Below are positions 6,900 through 15,127 of a stretch of 48,467 bases of DNA, one piece after another. Within the stretch, counting starts at the first letter, position 1, and every line of letters starts with the position of its first letter. The stretch is from the NCBI GenBank assembly GCA_902802535.1, contig CADCML010000015.1, positions 1-48,467 on the forward strand. The letters are read 5' to 3'. Both the position numbers and the translations under genes were made by a program. Below the pieces are notes generated by a model. The model did no database searches, was not told the origin of the DNA, and saw only the letters and a list, made by a program, of their open reading frames with translations. The DNA comes from an uncultured Bacteroidia bacterium. Its GTDB lineage: Bacteria > Bacteroidota > Bacteroidia > Bacteroidales > F082.

Positions 6900-6955
6900 G
6901 TATCCTTAAGTTTAGTGGTTTAGGATACTTATAGTAACTTTTTGCCCAAAATTTA
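6900..6955 (-). promoter_or_regulatory. Promoter-module copy with inverted repeat before the AAA+ gene
   Basis: GTATCCT (6900-6906) and AGGATAC (6922-6928) form an inverted repeat just upstream of the ATG at 6896. Next to it, 6929-6955 is a copy of the shared module, although its -7 box is poor. The repeat may be an operator. Confidence 0.4.
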
Positions 6956-6993
6956 ATAAATGGAGAAAAAAAATTTCAATCAACAGTATTATT

Positions 6994-7908
6994 CTAACAC
7001 TCCAAAACACCTGTCAAATCAGCAACGCGCTCAAAACCATGCCGTTCGCAATAGTCTTTAATTCCCTCAGCAACCTTCACCGAAACCGCCGGATCAATGA
7101 AATTGGCCGTACCGATTTCAATGGCAGAGGCACCAGCAAGCATGAACTCTACAGCATCGGTAGCGTTAGAAATACCGCCCAAGCCGACTACGGGAATCTT
7201 CACCGCCTTGGCCACCTGCCACACCATACGCAAGGCCACGGGTTTCACACATGCACCTGACAATCCGCCCGTTATGACAGATAGTTTTGGCTTACGTTTC
7301 TCCGCATCGATAGCCATGCCCATCAAAGTATTGATTAAAGAAACCGAATCGGCACCTGCGGCCTCGGCTGCCAAGGCGATTTCAGCAATGTTGGTCACAT
7401 TCGGCGACAACTTGACCATCAAGTGTTTATGATACACTTTGCGCACCTCGGAAACGACTTGAGAGATGCCCGCGCAAGTCACACCGAAGGCCATGCCACC
7501 TTGCTTCACGTTGGGGCACGACACATTCAATTCGATGGCGGGAATCTTGTCCAAAGCATCCACCATCTCGGCCCCTTTCACGTAATCCTCCAAAGTGGAG
7601 CCTGAAAGATTGAGCAACACATTAGTATCAAAGTTCTTGATGCGTGGATAAATCGTGTCGATGAAGTATTGTACGCCTTTGTTTTGCAGTCCCACACAGT
7701 TCAACATTCCCGAGGCTGTTTCCGCCATGCGCGGATAGGGATTGCCTTCACGCGGATGCAGGGTCGTGCCCTTCACGATGATGCCGCCGAGTTGCGACAA
7801 ATCCACGAAATCGGTATACTCCTCGCCGTAGCCAAACGTGCCCGAGGCCGTCATCACGGGATTGCGCAGCACCAATCCGCGACCCAAATCTATTTTTGTG
7901 TTCACCAT
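6994..7908 (-). CDS. pyrD: Dihydroorotate dehydrogenase, class 1B catalytic subunit
   Basis: PyrD oxidises dihydroorotate to orotate, the fourth step of pyrimidine synthesis, in the cytoplasm. The 304-residue protein has the FMN-binding N-terminus ([10 protein letters not shown] at 19-28), K46 in V-K-G-T-T, and the class 1 active-site base cysteine C131 in L-N-V-S-C-P-N. Glycine-rich FMN phosphate loops follow (V-V-G-L-G-G-I and A-S-A-I-E-I-G-T). The gene overlaps the stop end of pyrK by 7 bases, as expected for the class 1B heterotetramer in which PyrK passes electrons to NAD+. No clear terminator was seen after the gene. Confidence 0.95.
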   Translation of the reverse strand: MVNTKIDLGRGLVLRNPVMTASGTFGYGEEYTDFVDLSQLGGIIVKGTTLHPREGNPYPRMAETASGMLNCVGLQNKGVQYFIDTIYPRIKNFDTNVLLNLSGSTLEDYVKGAEMVDALDKIPAIELNVSCPNVKQGGMAFGVTCAGISQVVSEVRKVYHKHLMVKLSPNVTNIAEIALAAEAAGADSVSLINTLMGMAIDAEKRKPKLSVITGGLSGACVKPVALRMVWQVAKAVKIPVVGLGGISNATDAVEFMLAGASAIEIGTANFIDPAVSVKVAEGIKDYCERHGFERVADLTGVLEC

Positions 7909-8666
7909 TTCAACCTCCTTGTATTAAAAACAGGTCCTTCCTTGCAGACGCACACATGGCCGTCGACGGTGTCCTCCACGCAACAGAGGCAGGCACCAAG
8001 GCCGCAAGCCATCAGATTTTCGAGCGAAACCTCGCACCAAACACCTCTTTCGGCGGCCATTTTCGCCACAGCTTTCATCATAGGCTTGGGACCGCAGACA
8101 TAGATTTTGTCAAAACGCTTTTCGTTCCAAATCGAGTGTATCGTCACGAAGCCTTTCTCGCCAGATGAACCGTCTTCTGTGGTCACGAAAGTCTCGCCAA
8201 ATTGTTGGTAATCAGACAACCGAAGCAAGTCTGATTCCGTTTTTCCACCTAAAAGCAAAGTCGGTCGAATCCCTTTCTCGACCAATACCTTGGCGAAGTA
8301 ATACAGTGGTGCGATGCCGATGCCGCCCCCGACAAGCAAAACGTTTTCACCCTTTTCGGGGAGTGTGAAACCATTACCCAAAGGGAACACTATATTAATA
8401 AGGTCGCCCACGTTGACAGCAGCGAAATGTCGCGTCCCCTCGCCTACTTGTTGCACCAATAGCGTTATTTCATTCTGTTGGAAATCAACATCATGAATTG
8501 AAATCGGACGGCGCAAATAAGTGCTCGGCGAGCCATCAATGCGCACCTGCACAAACTGACCCGGAGCGATGTCAGGCAAAGATTGTTCGGAGCGCAGCCG
8601 CAGCAACACCGAACGACCATAGGCTTGCTTTCCCGACAATGTGAAGTCTGTAATCTGTTTGGTCAT
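7902..8666 (-). CDS. pyrK: Dihydroorotate dehydrogenase electron-transfer subunit
   Basis: PyrK is the FAD and [2Fe-2S] subunit that connects class 1B PyrD with NAD+. Visible features are the ferredoxin-reductase-type FAD domain with Y-L-R-R-P-I-S-I at about 50-57, the NAD-binding glycine motif [10 protein letters not shown], and the C-terminal cluster C221, C226, C229 and C241 (C-G-L-G-A-C-L-C-C, then C-K-E-G-P-V-F). The length of 254 residues is typical. It is the first gene of the pyrK-pyrD operon, with a TAATTTTG -7 box at 8688-8695. Confidence 0.95.
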   Translation of the reverse strand: MTKQITDFTLSGKQAYGRSVLLRLRSEQSLPDIAPGQFVQVRIDGSPSTYLRRPISIHDVDFQQNEITLLVQQVGEGTRHFAAVNVGDLINIVFPLGNGFTLPEKGENVLLVGGGIGIAPLYYFAKVLVEKGIRPTLLLGGKTESDLLRLSDYQQFGETFVTTEDGSSGEKGFVTIHSIWNEKRFDKIYVCGPKPMMKAVAKMAAERGVWCEVSLENLMACGLGACLCCVEDTVDGHVCVCKEGPVFNTRRLKW

Positions 8667-8687
8667 ATTCTTTCGTTTTCAATGGGA

Positions 8688-8695
8688 CAAAATTA
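8688..8695 (-). promoter_or_regulatory. -7 box TAATTTTG for pyrKD
   Basis: The minus-strand TAATTTTG fits TAnnTTTG, 22 bases before the pyrK ATG. Its upstream spacer is occupied by the terminator hairpin of the preceding gene (8697-8719). Confidence 0.6.
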
Positions 8696-8696
8696 C

Positions 8697-8719
8697 AAAA
8701 AAAGCCGCAAAAGCGGCTT
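8697..8719 (-). terminator. Intrinsic terminator of the DUF5606 gene
   Basis: AAGCCGC (8702-8708) and GCGGCTT (8713-8719) pair perfectly across a four-base loop. On the minus strand the hairpin is followed by a T run (8703-8697). It abuts the pyrK -7 box. Confidence 0.85.
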
Positions 8720-8745
8720 CCAATCAAAATATGCCATGAAAAATC

Positions 8746-9198
8746 TTACTCTTTTTCCGTTGAGGCTTCCTCGGATGTTTCCGCCGTTGCCTCTGTTCCA
8801 GTCTCCTCCTCGGTGAAGTCAAGAAGGTTCTTGTCCATCAACATTTGATACCACTGGAAGACCTTCTTCATGTCGGAAGGATAAACGGCATCCTCGTCAT
8901 AGTCGGGCATGACCTCAGCGAACTTCTCGCGCAACTCATCGGGCGAGGCTTTCTTGAAGTCGAAATCAACCTTGTCGCCCATCTTCTCGTGAATCATCTT
9001 GAAGACTTCCTTCAACGGACGGTCCTCATCGGTGGAGAAAATGGAGATTTCTTCCAAGGAGCTCATACGGTCGCGGGCGAAGGCAGGAATGCACTTGCCT
9101 TCAGCAACCGATTCAACAATAATTCTTCCAATAGTCTGAGACTTAACCTGATACAGTCCAGGTTTGCCAGATATCGATACAATTTTAGTCAAATCCAT
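8746..9198 (-). CDS. DUF5606 family protein
   Basis: A 150-residue protein of a Bacteroidetes-specific family without an established function. It starts at the ATG at 9198 with MDLTKIVSISGKPGLYQVKS, the family's conserved opening. A longer frame reaching 9291 runs through the promoter and is rejected. The middle has alternating strands (R-I-I-V-E-S-V) and a lysine-rich helix, and the last 30 residues are a low-complexity Glu/Thr/Ala tail. The domain is probably a small beta-barrel, but this is only inference. It has its own promoter at 9225-9232 and a strong terminator, so it forms a single-gene unit. Confidence 0.85.
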   Translation of the reverse strand: MDLTKIVSISGKPGLYQVKSQTIGRIIVESVAEGKCIPAFARDRMSSLEEISIFSTDEDRPLKEVFKMIHEKMGDKVDFDFKKASPDELREKFAEVMPDYDEDAVYPSDMKKVFQWYQMLMDKNLLDFTEEETGTEATAETSEEASTEKE

Positions 9199-9224
9199 AG
9201 TCCATTCTTTTTTGAAAACGGGTG

Positions 9225-9232
9225 CAAAAATA
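9225..9232 (-). promoter_or_regulatory. -7 box TATTTTTG for the DUF5606 gene
   Basis: Minus-strand TATTTTTG, 26 bases before the ATG at 9198. It is back to back with the plus-strand promoter at 9241-9271, so the two promoters overlap. Confidence 0.65.
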
Positions 9233-9240
9233 GGAAAAAG

Positions 9241-9271
9241 TTTGGAAAACGGTGATTTTTTTATAAATTTG
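9241..9271 (+). promoter_or_regulatory. Promoter of the TerB-RCK-RyR cassette
   Basis: TTTG at 9241-9244 (-33) and TAAATTTG at 9264-9271 (-7), separated by 19 bases, match the Bacteroidetes consensus well. Transcription would start near 9278, leaving a leader of about 48 bases to the ATG at 9326. Confidence 0.75.
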
Positions 9272-9325
9272 CTGCGATTAAAGATGGGCATATTGATAGC
9301 AATTCATAATAAAAACGCTGATACG

Positions 9326-11605
9326 ATGACACTTAGCAAAGAAGAATTCAAGGCAATGGTGATGCTCTATGCCGCCAACATAGATGGAAACATCCAATCG
9401 GAAGAACTGAAAGTAATGCTTGAAAAAATTGATTCCGAGACTGTTGAAAAAGCCAAAAAGCTTTTCGGCAAGATGAGTGACAAGGAAGTTCTCGACTGCA
9501 TCCGCGAAAACAAGGCCCAATATGCCGCCACTGAAGCCGACCTCCTCGACCTTATCCACGACCTTTGCGCCGTCATTGAAGCCGATGAGAAATGTACAGT
9601 GATGGAAGAGCAGATGGTTAAAACGTTGAGGAGAGTAATTAAGGAGAATAATAACGCAAGTAATTCTATTATAATTAAATTGAAAAACTTTTGGATACAA
9701 TCTCGGTTACAAATTCATTGTTGGTTGACTACAACCCATTTAGGCTACATAAAAATAGCATTGTTTTTCATCATCCCGTTGGCGGCCGTCATGTTTTTTA
9801 TGTGGCTTTGCCATAGCGACATCCATGGATTGTATTATTTCTTCAATTTCAACTATCCTGATGTCAACTCTATGTCGGACAAAGTCGTCCCAACCTGGGG
9901 ATATTTACTTATCGGAATCATTGGGATGCTCCTTGTAAGCGGATTGCTGATGATGATGTTCACAAATGGTATTCAGCGTTGGGTAGAGCGCATCCGCGAA
10001 GGCCGAAAAGAGTTCAAATGGATTAGCGGACATTATGTTATGATTGGATACAACAGGCAATCCCTCAATATCATCAACAATCTTCCCCTCGACAGCAAAA
10101 AACAGCTCATCATCCTCACAAAGAAATTTCCTATTCAAGTACGCGCTGAACTTCAATCCACTTTTAACAGGAAAATCGAGAGAAACATCATCCTTTATGC
10201 TGGAGGGTACGAACGCATTTGCACCTTGAATCTGTCCAAAGCAAAAGAGGTCTTTATTTTGGTGGGAGGCAATGAATGGGAGAATCAATACACACAGAGC
10301 ATGGCTGTATTGAAAGAAGTGGCATGCCAAGTGAAAGAACGTTCCGAAAAGTTGAGAACCAACATGTTAATCAATGACATAACAGCTTATAACCTCATTG
10401 AGCGGCTCAACATGCCCAAATTTGAAGGCATCGACAATTTGGACATTCATCCGTTTAATTTGTACGACAATTGGGCGAGATTGCTTTGGAGTTACAACGG
10501 CTTAAAAGAGAAAAAAGCAGGAGAAGGCTCCTATAAATACGATCAACTGGATTTTGAGCCTATCGAAGACACAAATAAGCATGTGCATCTTGTCATCGTT
10601 GGGTTCAAAAGCATGGGACGCGCTTTATGGCAAGAAGCTGTCAGAATTGCCCACTTCCCCAATTTCGACGAAAAGACTTGCAGCAACCGCACCATCATCA
10701 CTGTCATCGACCCAGAAATGGATGTTTGGGAGAAGCAACTCCACTCGCAATACCCTCAACTAGAACAAATATCAGACATCATTTTCGACTTCCGCAAAGC
10801 AAGTATTGAAGACGAAGACATCCGAAAACTCTTGTCCGACTGGGCACAAGATGACAAAAAGATGCTCACCATCGCCATCTGTTTCCCCGACCCCGATGCA
10901 TCCTTGTCGGCTGCTTTGTCTTTGCCTGAAAGACTCTATTATTCATATTCAGACCTTGAATTGGAAAAGGAAAAGGACAAATTCAAAATCACAAAGAATC
11001 CAACTCGTACGAGGATTTTAGTATGGCAAGCGGTAAGCAGAAACATTGAAGGCCTAATCGGAAATTACAAACATCGTTATGCCAACCTTAAGTTCTTTGG
11101 CAACCTTGAAGATGTCTTCAGTACAGACCTTTTAGACGACAACGCTGCTATTTTGGTTAACGGCATTTATAATTATTACAATGAACAAATTAAGTCAAAT
11201 AAACAGCTAACTATAACAGAATCCGATTTAGAAAGCAAATATCCAGAGTGGAAGCGCATTTGGTTAGAGGAAACTTCCGAACAATACAAACTGTCGACTC
11301 GCTATCAAATTGACCATTATAGAACTCTCTTGCCCATTTTGGAAAGAAATTCAACAGACGACATAGAAGAGAAACTTGCCCAGACCGAGCATCTTCGTTG
11401 GATTGCCGAACGCACTTTGGCTGGATGGAGGCAGAAACAAAATGGAGAAGGAAGAGTAGACGAACTGATGATCCATTACGACATTATACCACGTAATGAA
11501 CTCACGGACGAAAAAGAAAAAAATAAAGACATAAATGTTGTCAGATTCGCCAAAGCCGTAGCAAACACAGCAAAACATTTAATTGAAATAAATAAACCAA
11601 AATAA
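9326..11605 (+). CDS. Membrane protein: TerB-like domain, two TM helices, RCK/TrkA-N-like domains, RyR domain
   Basis: The 759-residue chain starts at the ATG at 9326, because earlier in-frame starts lie in or before the promoter. Residues 5-105 are a helical TerB-like domain (M-L-Y-A-A-N-I-D-G-N-I at 13-23). Two membrane helices follow at about 142-162 and 192-212, separated by 30 residues. From about 235 there is a Rossmann-like RCK/TrkA-N region (G-H-Y-V-M-I-G-Y-N-R), and a second nucleotide-binding-like strand, H-L-V-I-V-G-F-K-S-M-G, near 430. Residues about 681-750 are a RyR domain (E-H-L-R-W-I-A-E-R and A-G-W-R). TM-loop-TM-RCK recalls MthK/CASTOR-type channels, but no K+ filter such as T-V-G-Y-G is present in the loop. 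I infer a ligand-gated membrane effector or sensor. It ends two bases before the next RyR gene. Confidence 0.75.
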   Translation: MTLSKEEFKAMVMLYAANIDGNIQSEELKVMLEKIDSETVEKAKKLFGKMSDKEVLDCIRENKAQYAATEADLLDLIHDLCAVIEADEKCTVMEEQMVKTLRRVIKENNNASNSIIIKLKNFWIQSRLQIHCWLTTTHLGYIKIALFFIIPLAAVMFFMWLCHSDIHGLYYFFNFNYPDVNSMSDKVVPTWGYLLIGIIGMLLVSGLLMMMFTNGIQRWVERIREGRKEFKWISGHYVMIGYNRQSLNIINNLPLDSKKQLIILTKKFPIQVRAELQSTFNRKIERNIILYAGGYERICTLNLSKAKEVFILVGGNEWENQYTQSMAVLKEVACQVKERSEKLRTNMLINDITAYNLIERLNMPKFEGIDNLDIHPFNLYDNWARLLWSYNGLKEKKAGEGSYKYDQLDFEPIEDTNKHVHLVIVGFKSMGRALWQEAVRIAHFPNFDEKTCSNRTIITVIDPEMDVWEKQLHSQYPQLEQISDIIFDFRKASIEDEDIRKLLSDWAQDDKKMLTIAICFPDPDASLSAALSLPERLYYSYSDLELEKEKDKFKITKNPTRTRILVWQAVSRNIEGLIGNYKHRYANLKFFGNLEDVFSTDLLDDNAAILVNGIYNYYNEQIKSNKQLTITESDLESKYPEWKRIWLEETSEQYKLSTRYQIDHYRTLLPILERNSTDDIEEKLAQTEHLRWIAERTLAGWRQKQNGEGRVDELMIHYDIIPRNELTDEKEKNKDINVVRFAKAVANTAKHLIEINKPK

Positions 11606-11607
11606 CC

Positions 11608-11901
11608 ATGAGTCATATACCCTATACCCCAACCCCCATCGACACCTCGGATATCGAGCTTTCCGATGAACTGAAACAACTTGTAGAACAATTAGCCCGC
11701 AACGTGCACGACATCTGGGCTATAGGCCGCTTCAATGAAGGCTGGACTTACGGCCCCGAACGTAACGATGCGCTGAAACAACATCCCTGCCTCATTGACT
11801 ATGAAGAGCTTCCTGAAAGTGAAAAAGAATACGACCGCAACACGGCCATGGAAACATTAAAGACTATTATTAAGTTGGGATGGAAGATTGAAAATAAATG
11901 A
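11608..11901 (+). CDS. Stand-alone RyR-domain protein
   Basis: A 97-residue protein made almost entirely of one RyR repeat domain, named after ryanodine receptors and widespread in bacteria. Diagnostic residues are the N-terminal P-T-P-I-D-T-S region, H-D-I-W-A-I-G-R (34-41), G-W-T-Y-G (45-49), R-N-D, H-P-C-L-I-D-Y-E-E-L-P (59-69) and a final L-G-W-K-I. Compared with the C-terminal RyR of the upstream protein it is closer to the family consensus. Bacterial RyR domains have been proposed to bind nucleotide-type ligands in conflict systems; the actual ligand here is unknown. The gene follows the membrane protein after two bases, so the two are certainly co-transcribed and the products probably act together. 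Confidence 0.85.
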   Translation: MSHIPYTPTPIDTSDIELSDELKQLVEQLARNVHDIWAIGRFNEGWTYGPERNDALKQHPCLIDYEELPESEKEYDRNTAMETLKTIIKLGWKIENK

Positions 11902-11975
11902 TGCATTACAATGACCAACGGCAACTTACAAACATGAAAAGGCTTTCTACAAATAATATTTTCACGAATTATACA

Positions 11976-11999
11976 TAATCTCTAAAATAATCTCTAAAA
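11976..11999 (+). repeat. 12-bp direct repeat before the large lipoprotein gene
   Basis: TAATCTCTAAAA occurs twice in tandem (11976-11987, 11988-11999), followed by a diverged third unit (TAAATTATAAAA). It ends two bases before the ATG at 12014, where a ribosome-binding or regulatory region would lie. Confidence 0.8.
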
Positions 12000-12013
12000 T
12001 AAATTATAAAATC

Positions 12014-15000
12014 ATGAAAAACACAACAAACAACCAACAACGCAGAAATGGACTAAAAATGGCCATTTTCATCCTATTAGCAATAACAATCATCGTCCCC
12101 TCCGCCTGCTCCATTAGCACAAAACCCCAAAACATTATTGAAACCATGGCTTATGCAGATAGGGACGGCCTTTGGTCGGAGTTCCGTGCCAAAAATCCGT
12201 ACAACTATCAAACCGTGGGCATTAAGCAATATGAAGACAACAGCTACAATATACTTATTAGCGAGCCGAGCGACAATGTTTCCGAAGAAGATTTGCGATT
12301 ATTTTTCAAGAAATATAATTGCGACCTAAAAACCTTCAAATGTGAAATGGGCTATGATGGTTGGTTAAAGGATGCCGTGATCAGTTTCAACAACATCAAA
12401 AGCAAAAACTTGCCCAAGATGACCAATAAACTGTTTGAATTGCTTTACGATACCGATTACAAGGCTTTCATGCTTGACCTCGATACCATACCAGAGCATA
12501 TTGCTTTCTCAAGCCAAGACCTGAATTATCAAATATCGGAGGACGAATTGCGCACTTGGTTCATCGACCAAAAAGAAGCCTTGGTTAATGTCGAAGACTC
12601 TTCCATTGAGACAACCATTGCAGAAGCTCTTATTGATTCTAAAGTTTCAGATAGAGAAAGCCAACTATATTACAGTAAAGAAACCGGTTTTGTTGTTTGG
12701 GTAATCAAGCGCTCTTCGCAACTTGATTCCACAGACTTCATGAAAAAAGCGCGCATGTTCGCCCTAGATTCCGACCTTGTCCTTGGTGCTATTTCCAACA
12801 ATCAACGCACAGCCATTATTGCACGTGAGCGTTCTATTCCTGTGTATGAGCTTCCACCAATGAGGCAAGAAGTGTTGGCATTATTAGCAAGAACCCATAA
12901 AGATGAGCTGTCACAAAGCATTGATCTATTCAACCTATTCGCTGGCAAACTTCCAGGAGGAAAAGACTTTGCCCCGATCTGGTTAAGCGACGAATTGTGG
13001 CACACCGAATTTGGGAACACACTTAATTTGGCAGATCTTTTATTAAAATCGTGGTCAGAAAATGGTAAATTCACCTCTAATGAGCTCGGATTCTACCCAC
13101 AACCCTTTGATTGGGCTTTTTATAATGGCGCTTTTTATGATATAAACAATCAGCATTTTAACCTCAAATCGGTGGAGGAAGCTATCAATAATGGAACACC
13201 TCAGGAGTTAAATCTCTCCCCTATACTTGTATATAACTGGAACACACGGGGGGCAGGATATACTATTGAAGGAGAAGACGGACTTAGCATCTATAGTGTC
13301 AACAGAACAGGGGCACTACCTATCACGTTCTCAGCCAATCTTGTTTCTGAAGAAACAAAACAGGATACTATATTTCAAGAAGCTGAAGAAATTGCGTATG
13401 ATTATTTTTCAAGCTTATCGAATCCCGAATTAGTAAAAGTTGTTCAATATACAACTATGTATCAGATATTCAATAGATATAGTATTCATATCCCTCAAAC
13501 TATTAAACAATATCCCAATGCAATTTCAACCTATGATTTGGACATATGTGCTGAAGCTGTGCTTGATTCACTATGTGTATCCAAAACCACAAAGGACAAC
13601 GCTAAACTTAAACAAATAATCGAAGATCGTGTCAAAACGGAAATGAACAATGAAGTTTATAATAAAATCTATCATTATAACGACATCAAACAATTATTGA
13701 GAAAGAGGATAGATGCCTTATTTGACGAAGCATATAAAAACGTTCGTCATTCCTATAGTAATAATATATACAATACCATAAAAAGAGATACTATTAACAA
13801 TCGTATAAAAAAATACGAAGATTTTATAATTGATAGCACGACTAAAGTGTTTTTGAGGAATTTAGACTCCATCATTTCGTATATATATGATGATAAAGAT
13901 TTGGCCGTCAATGGTCAACCTTTCTTGCGTGTCGTCGGACATCATTTATTGAATCATCGACAAATTAACATCCAAACAATCAATAACAACAAGTATCTAA
14001 GTGACTTAAGTGACGATCAATATTGTCAATATTGTGCGCTACTCATTAATCAACATTCAACTACGCTTAGAGCATATAACAGTTTATTGAAAATTGTAAG
14101 TAATAAAGACTCCAAAGAAATCTATCTTAAAGAAAACAAAGACAAATCTTCTTTGTGGCAAAAAAGTCCAACCATTGTTGAAATGTGGCGAAATGACCAA
14201 GATTCTGTTCTTCTTGAAGGAGGCCATGAACTTAGTTCGAGAACCATACCTATCAGAATTAACAACGAGCTATCACCTGGTTTATACAAAGTCATAATCG
14301 ATCAACCAACCGGTCAAAAAGCTATCGAAATCTGTGCAAAAGACCAAGGAAGAATTACGTCTTCAATCCTTCGTAAGGTGGAAAGGCCAGAAATATTGGG
14401 TATTCAGCACTTCGATAAGACGGGTAGAATTGTAAGACCCCGTTCTGAAGTCATGGCTAATGCGGCAAAACGCACTGAGAGAGGCTTCAACCAATTCGAT
14501 CACGGACGCATCCATATTGCAAAAGACGGGAAAGGATTTGTGATTAATGGCAAAAGAACCGTATCGTCAGATGGATTAATCGAGGAATTTGCCAAATGCG
14601 TTGAAGAGGGAGAGCCAGCACCATTCCAAAATTTAGTGTTGGAAAACATTTCCGAAAACGAACAAATTGCCATCATAGATGGACTTAAAACCCGATTGGA
14701 CCGAAGCAGAGCTTTCTCATCCATTCCCAACCGTTCTTTCGATATCTCAAAAGTGGAATTCACGGATTTAGGCGACGGAAGCACCTTTGCCAAAATTCCC
14801 ATCAACGCTCAAGATGTCAGAATAACGACAGCCTCTTGGGGTGAACAATATGCCAAGACAAACACTTTATGGAGTCGTGTTAAAAGCGCATGGTTTGAAT
14901 TTAAGATTCCCACAGAAAAGCTTGAACAATTCAAGGCATCAATTCAAGAATTCTTTAAAAACCCTGCCGGAACATGGAATAGGTTCCAATTCCAACGCAA

Positions 15001-15127
15001 ACTGAAACTAGATGGTTTTGATCCCGTCGAAATAAAAGAGACCTATGAGTTTAGCGCATCCATTGCGATGCTATATATCCATCAAAATACTGAATATTAT
15101 GTGCTTCTTGAGAAAAACATTGCCTGA
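12014..15127 (+). CDS. Large exported lipoprotein of unknown family
   Basis: A 1037-residue protein that I do not recognise. It begins with a lysine/arginine-rich n-region, a hydrophobic stretch A-I-F-I-L-L-A-I-T-I-I and a lipobox-like P-S-A-C (Cys about residue 33), so it should be a membrane-anchored lipoprotein. The remainder is mostly mixed alpha/beta with a central helical section (about 500-660) rich in Asn, Lys and Tyr. A C-terminal part near 810-880 contains H-I-A-K-D-G-K-G-F-V-I-N-G-K-R-T-V. No catalytic motif was apparent. The gene begins 112 bases after the RyR gene, and its last 29 bases overlap the CHAT-DUF4062 gene, so it belongs to the same operon. It may be the extracytoplasmic sensor or scaffold of the cassette, which is inference. 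Confidence 0.7.
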   Translation: MKNTTNNQQRRNGLKMAIFILLAITIIVPSACSISTKPQNIIETMAYADRDGLWSEFRAKNPYNYQTVGIKQYEDNSYNILISEPSDNVSEEDLRLFFKKYNCDLKTFKCEMGYDGWLKDAVISFNNIKSKNLPKMTNKLFELLYDTDYKAFMLDLDTIPEHIAFSSQDLNYQISEDELRTWFIDQKEALVNVEDSSIETTIAEALIDSKVSDRESQLYYSKETGFVVWVIKRSSQLDSTDFMKKARMFALDSDLVLGAISNNQRTAIIARERSIPVYELPPMRQEVLALLARTHKDELSQSIDLFNLFAGKLPGGKDFAPIWLSDELWHTEFGNTLNLADLLLKSWSENGKFTSNELGFYPQPFDWAFYNGAFYDINNQHFNLKSVEEAINNGTPQELNLSPILVYNWNTRGAGYTIEGEDGLSIYSVNRTGALPITFSANLVSEETKQDTIFQEAEEIAYDYFSSLSNPELVKVVQYTTMYQIFNRYSIHIPQTIKQYPNAISTYDLDICAEAVLDSLCVSKTTKDNAKLKQIIEDRVKTEMNNEVYNKIYHYNDIKQLLRKRIDALFDEAYKNVRHSYSNNIYNTIKRDTINNRIKKYEDFIIDSTTKVFLRNLDSIISYIYDDKDLAVNGQPFLRVVGHHLLNHRQINIQTINNNKYLSDLSDDQYCQYCALLINQHSTTLRAYNSLLKIVSNKDSKEIYLKENKDKSSLWQKSPTIVEMWRNDQDSVLLEGGHELSSRTIPIRINNELSPGLYKVIIDQPTGQKAIEICAKDQGRITSSILRKVERPEILGIQHFDKTGRIVRPRSEVMANAAKRTERGFNQFDHGRIHIAKDGKGFVINGKRTVSSDGLIEEFAKCVEEGEPAPFQNLVLENISENEQIAIIDGLKTRLDRSRAFSSIPNRSFDISKVEFTDLGDGSTFAKIPINAQDVRITTASWGEQYAKTNTLWSRVKSAWFEFKIPTEKLEQFKASIQEFFKNPAGTWNRFQFQRKLKLDGFDPVEIKETYEFSASIAMLYIHQNTEYYVLLEKNIA

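Noticed and set aside
9164-9325. Upstream in-frame starts of the TerB-RCK-RyR gene
   Set aside because: 9164 lies before the promoter. The 9284 start would leave almost no leader, and TerB similarity begins only after 9326.
9750-9965. Potassium-channel selectivity filter between the two helices of the RCK protein
   Set aside because: No T-V-G-Y-G or similar sequence in the 30-residue loop, so I do not call it a potassium channel.
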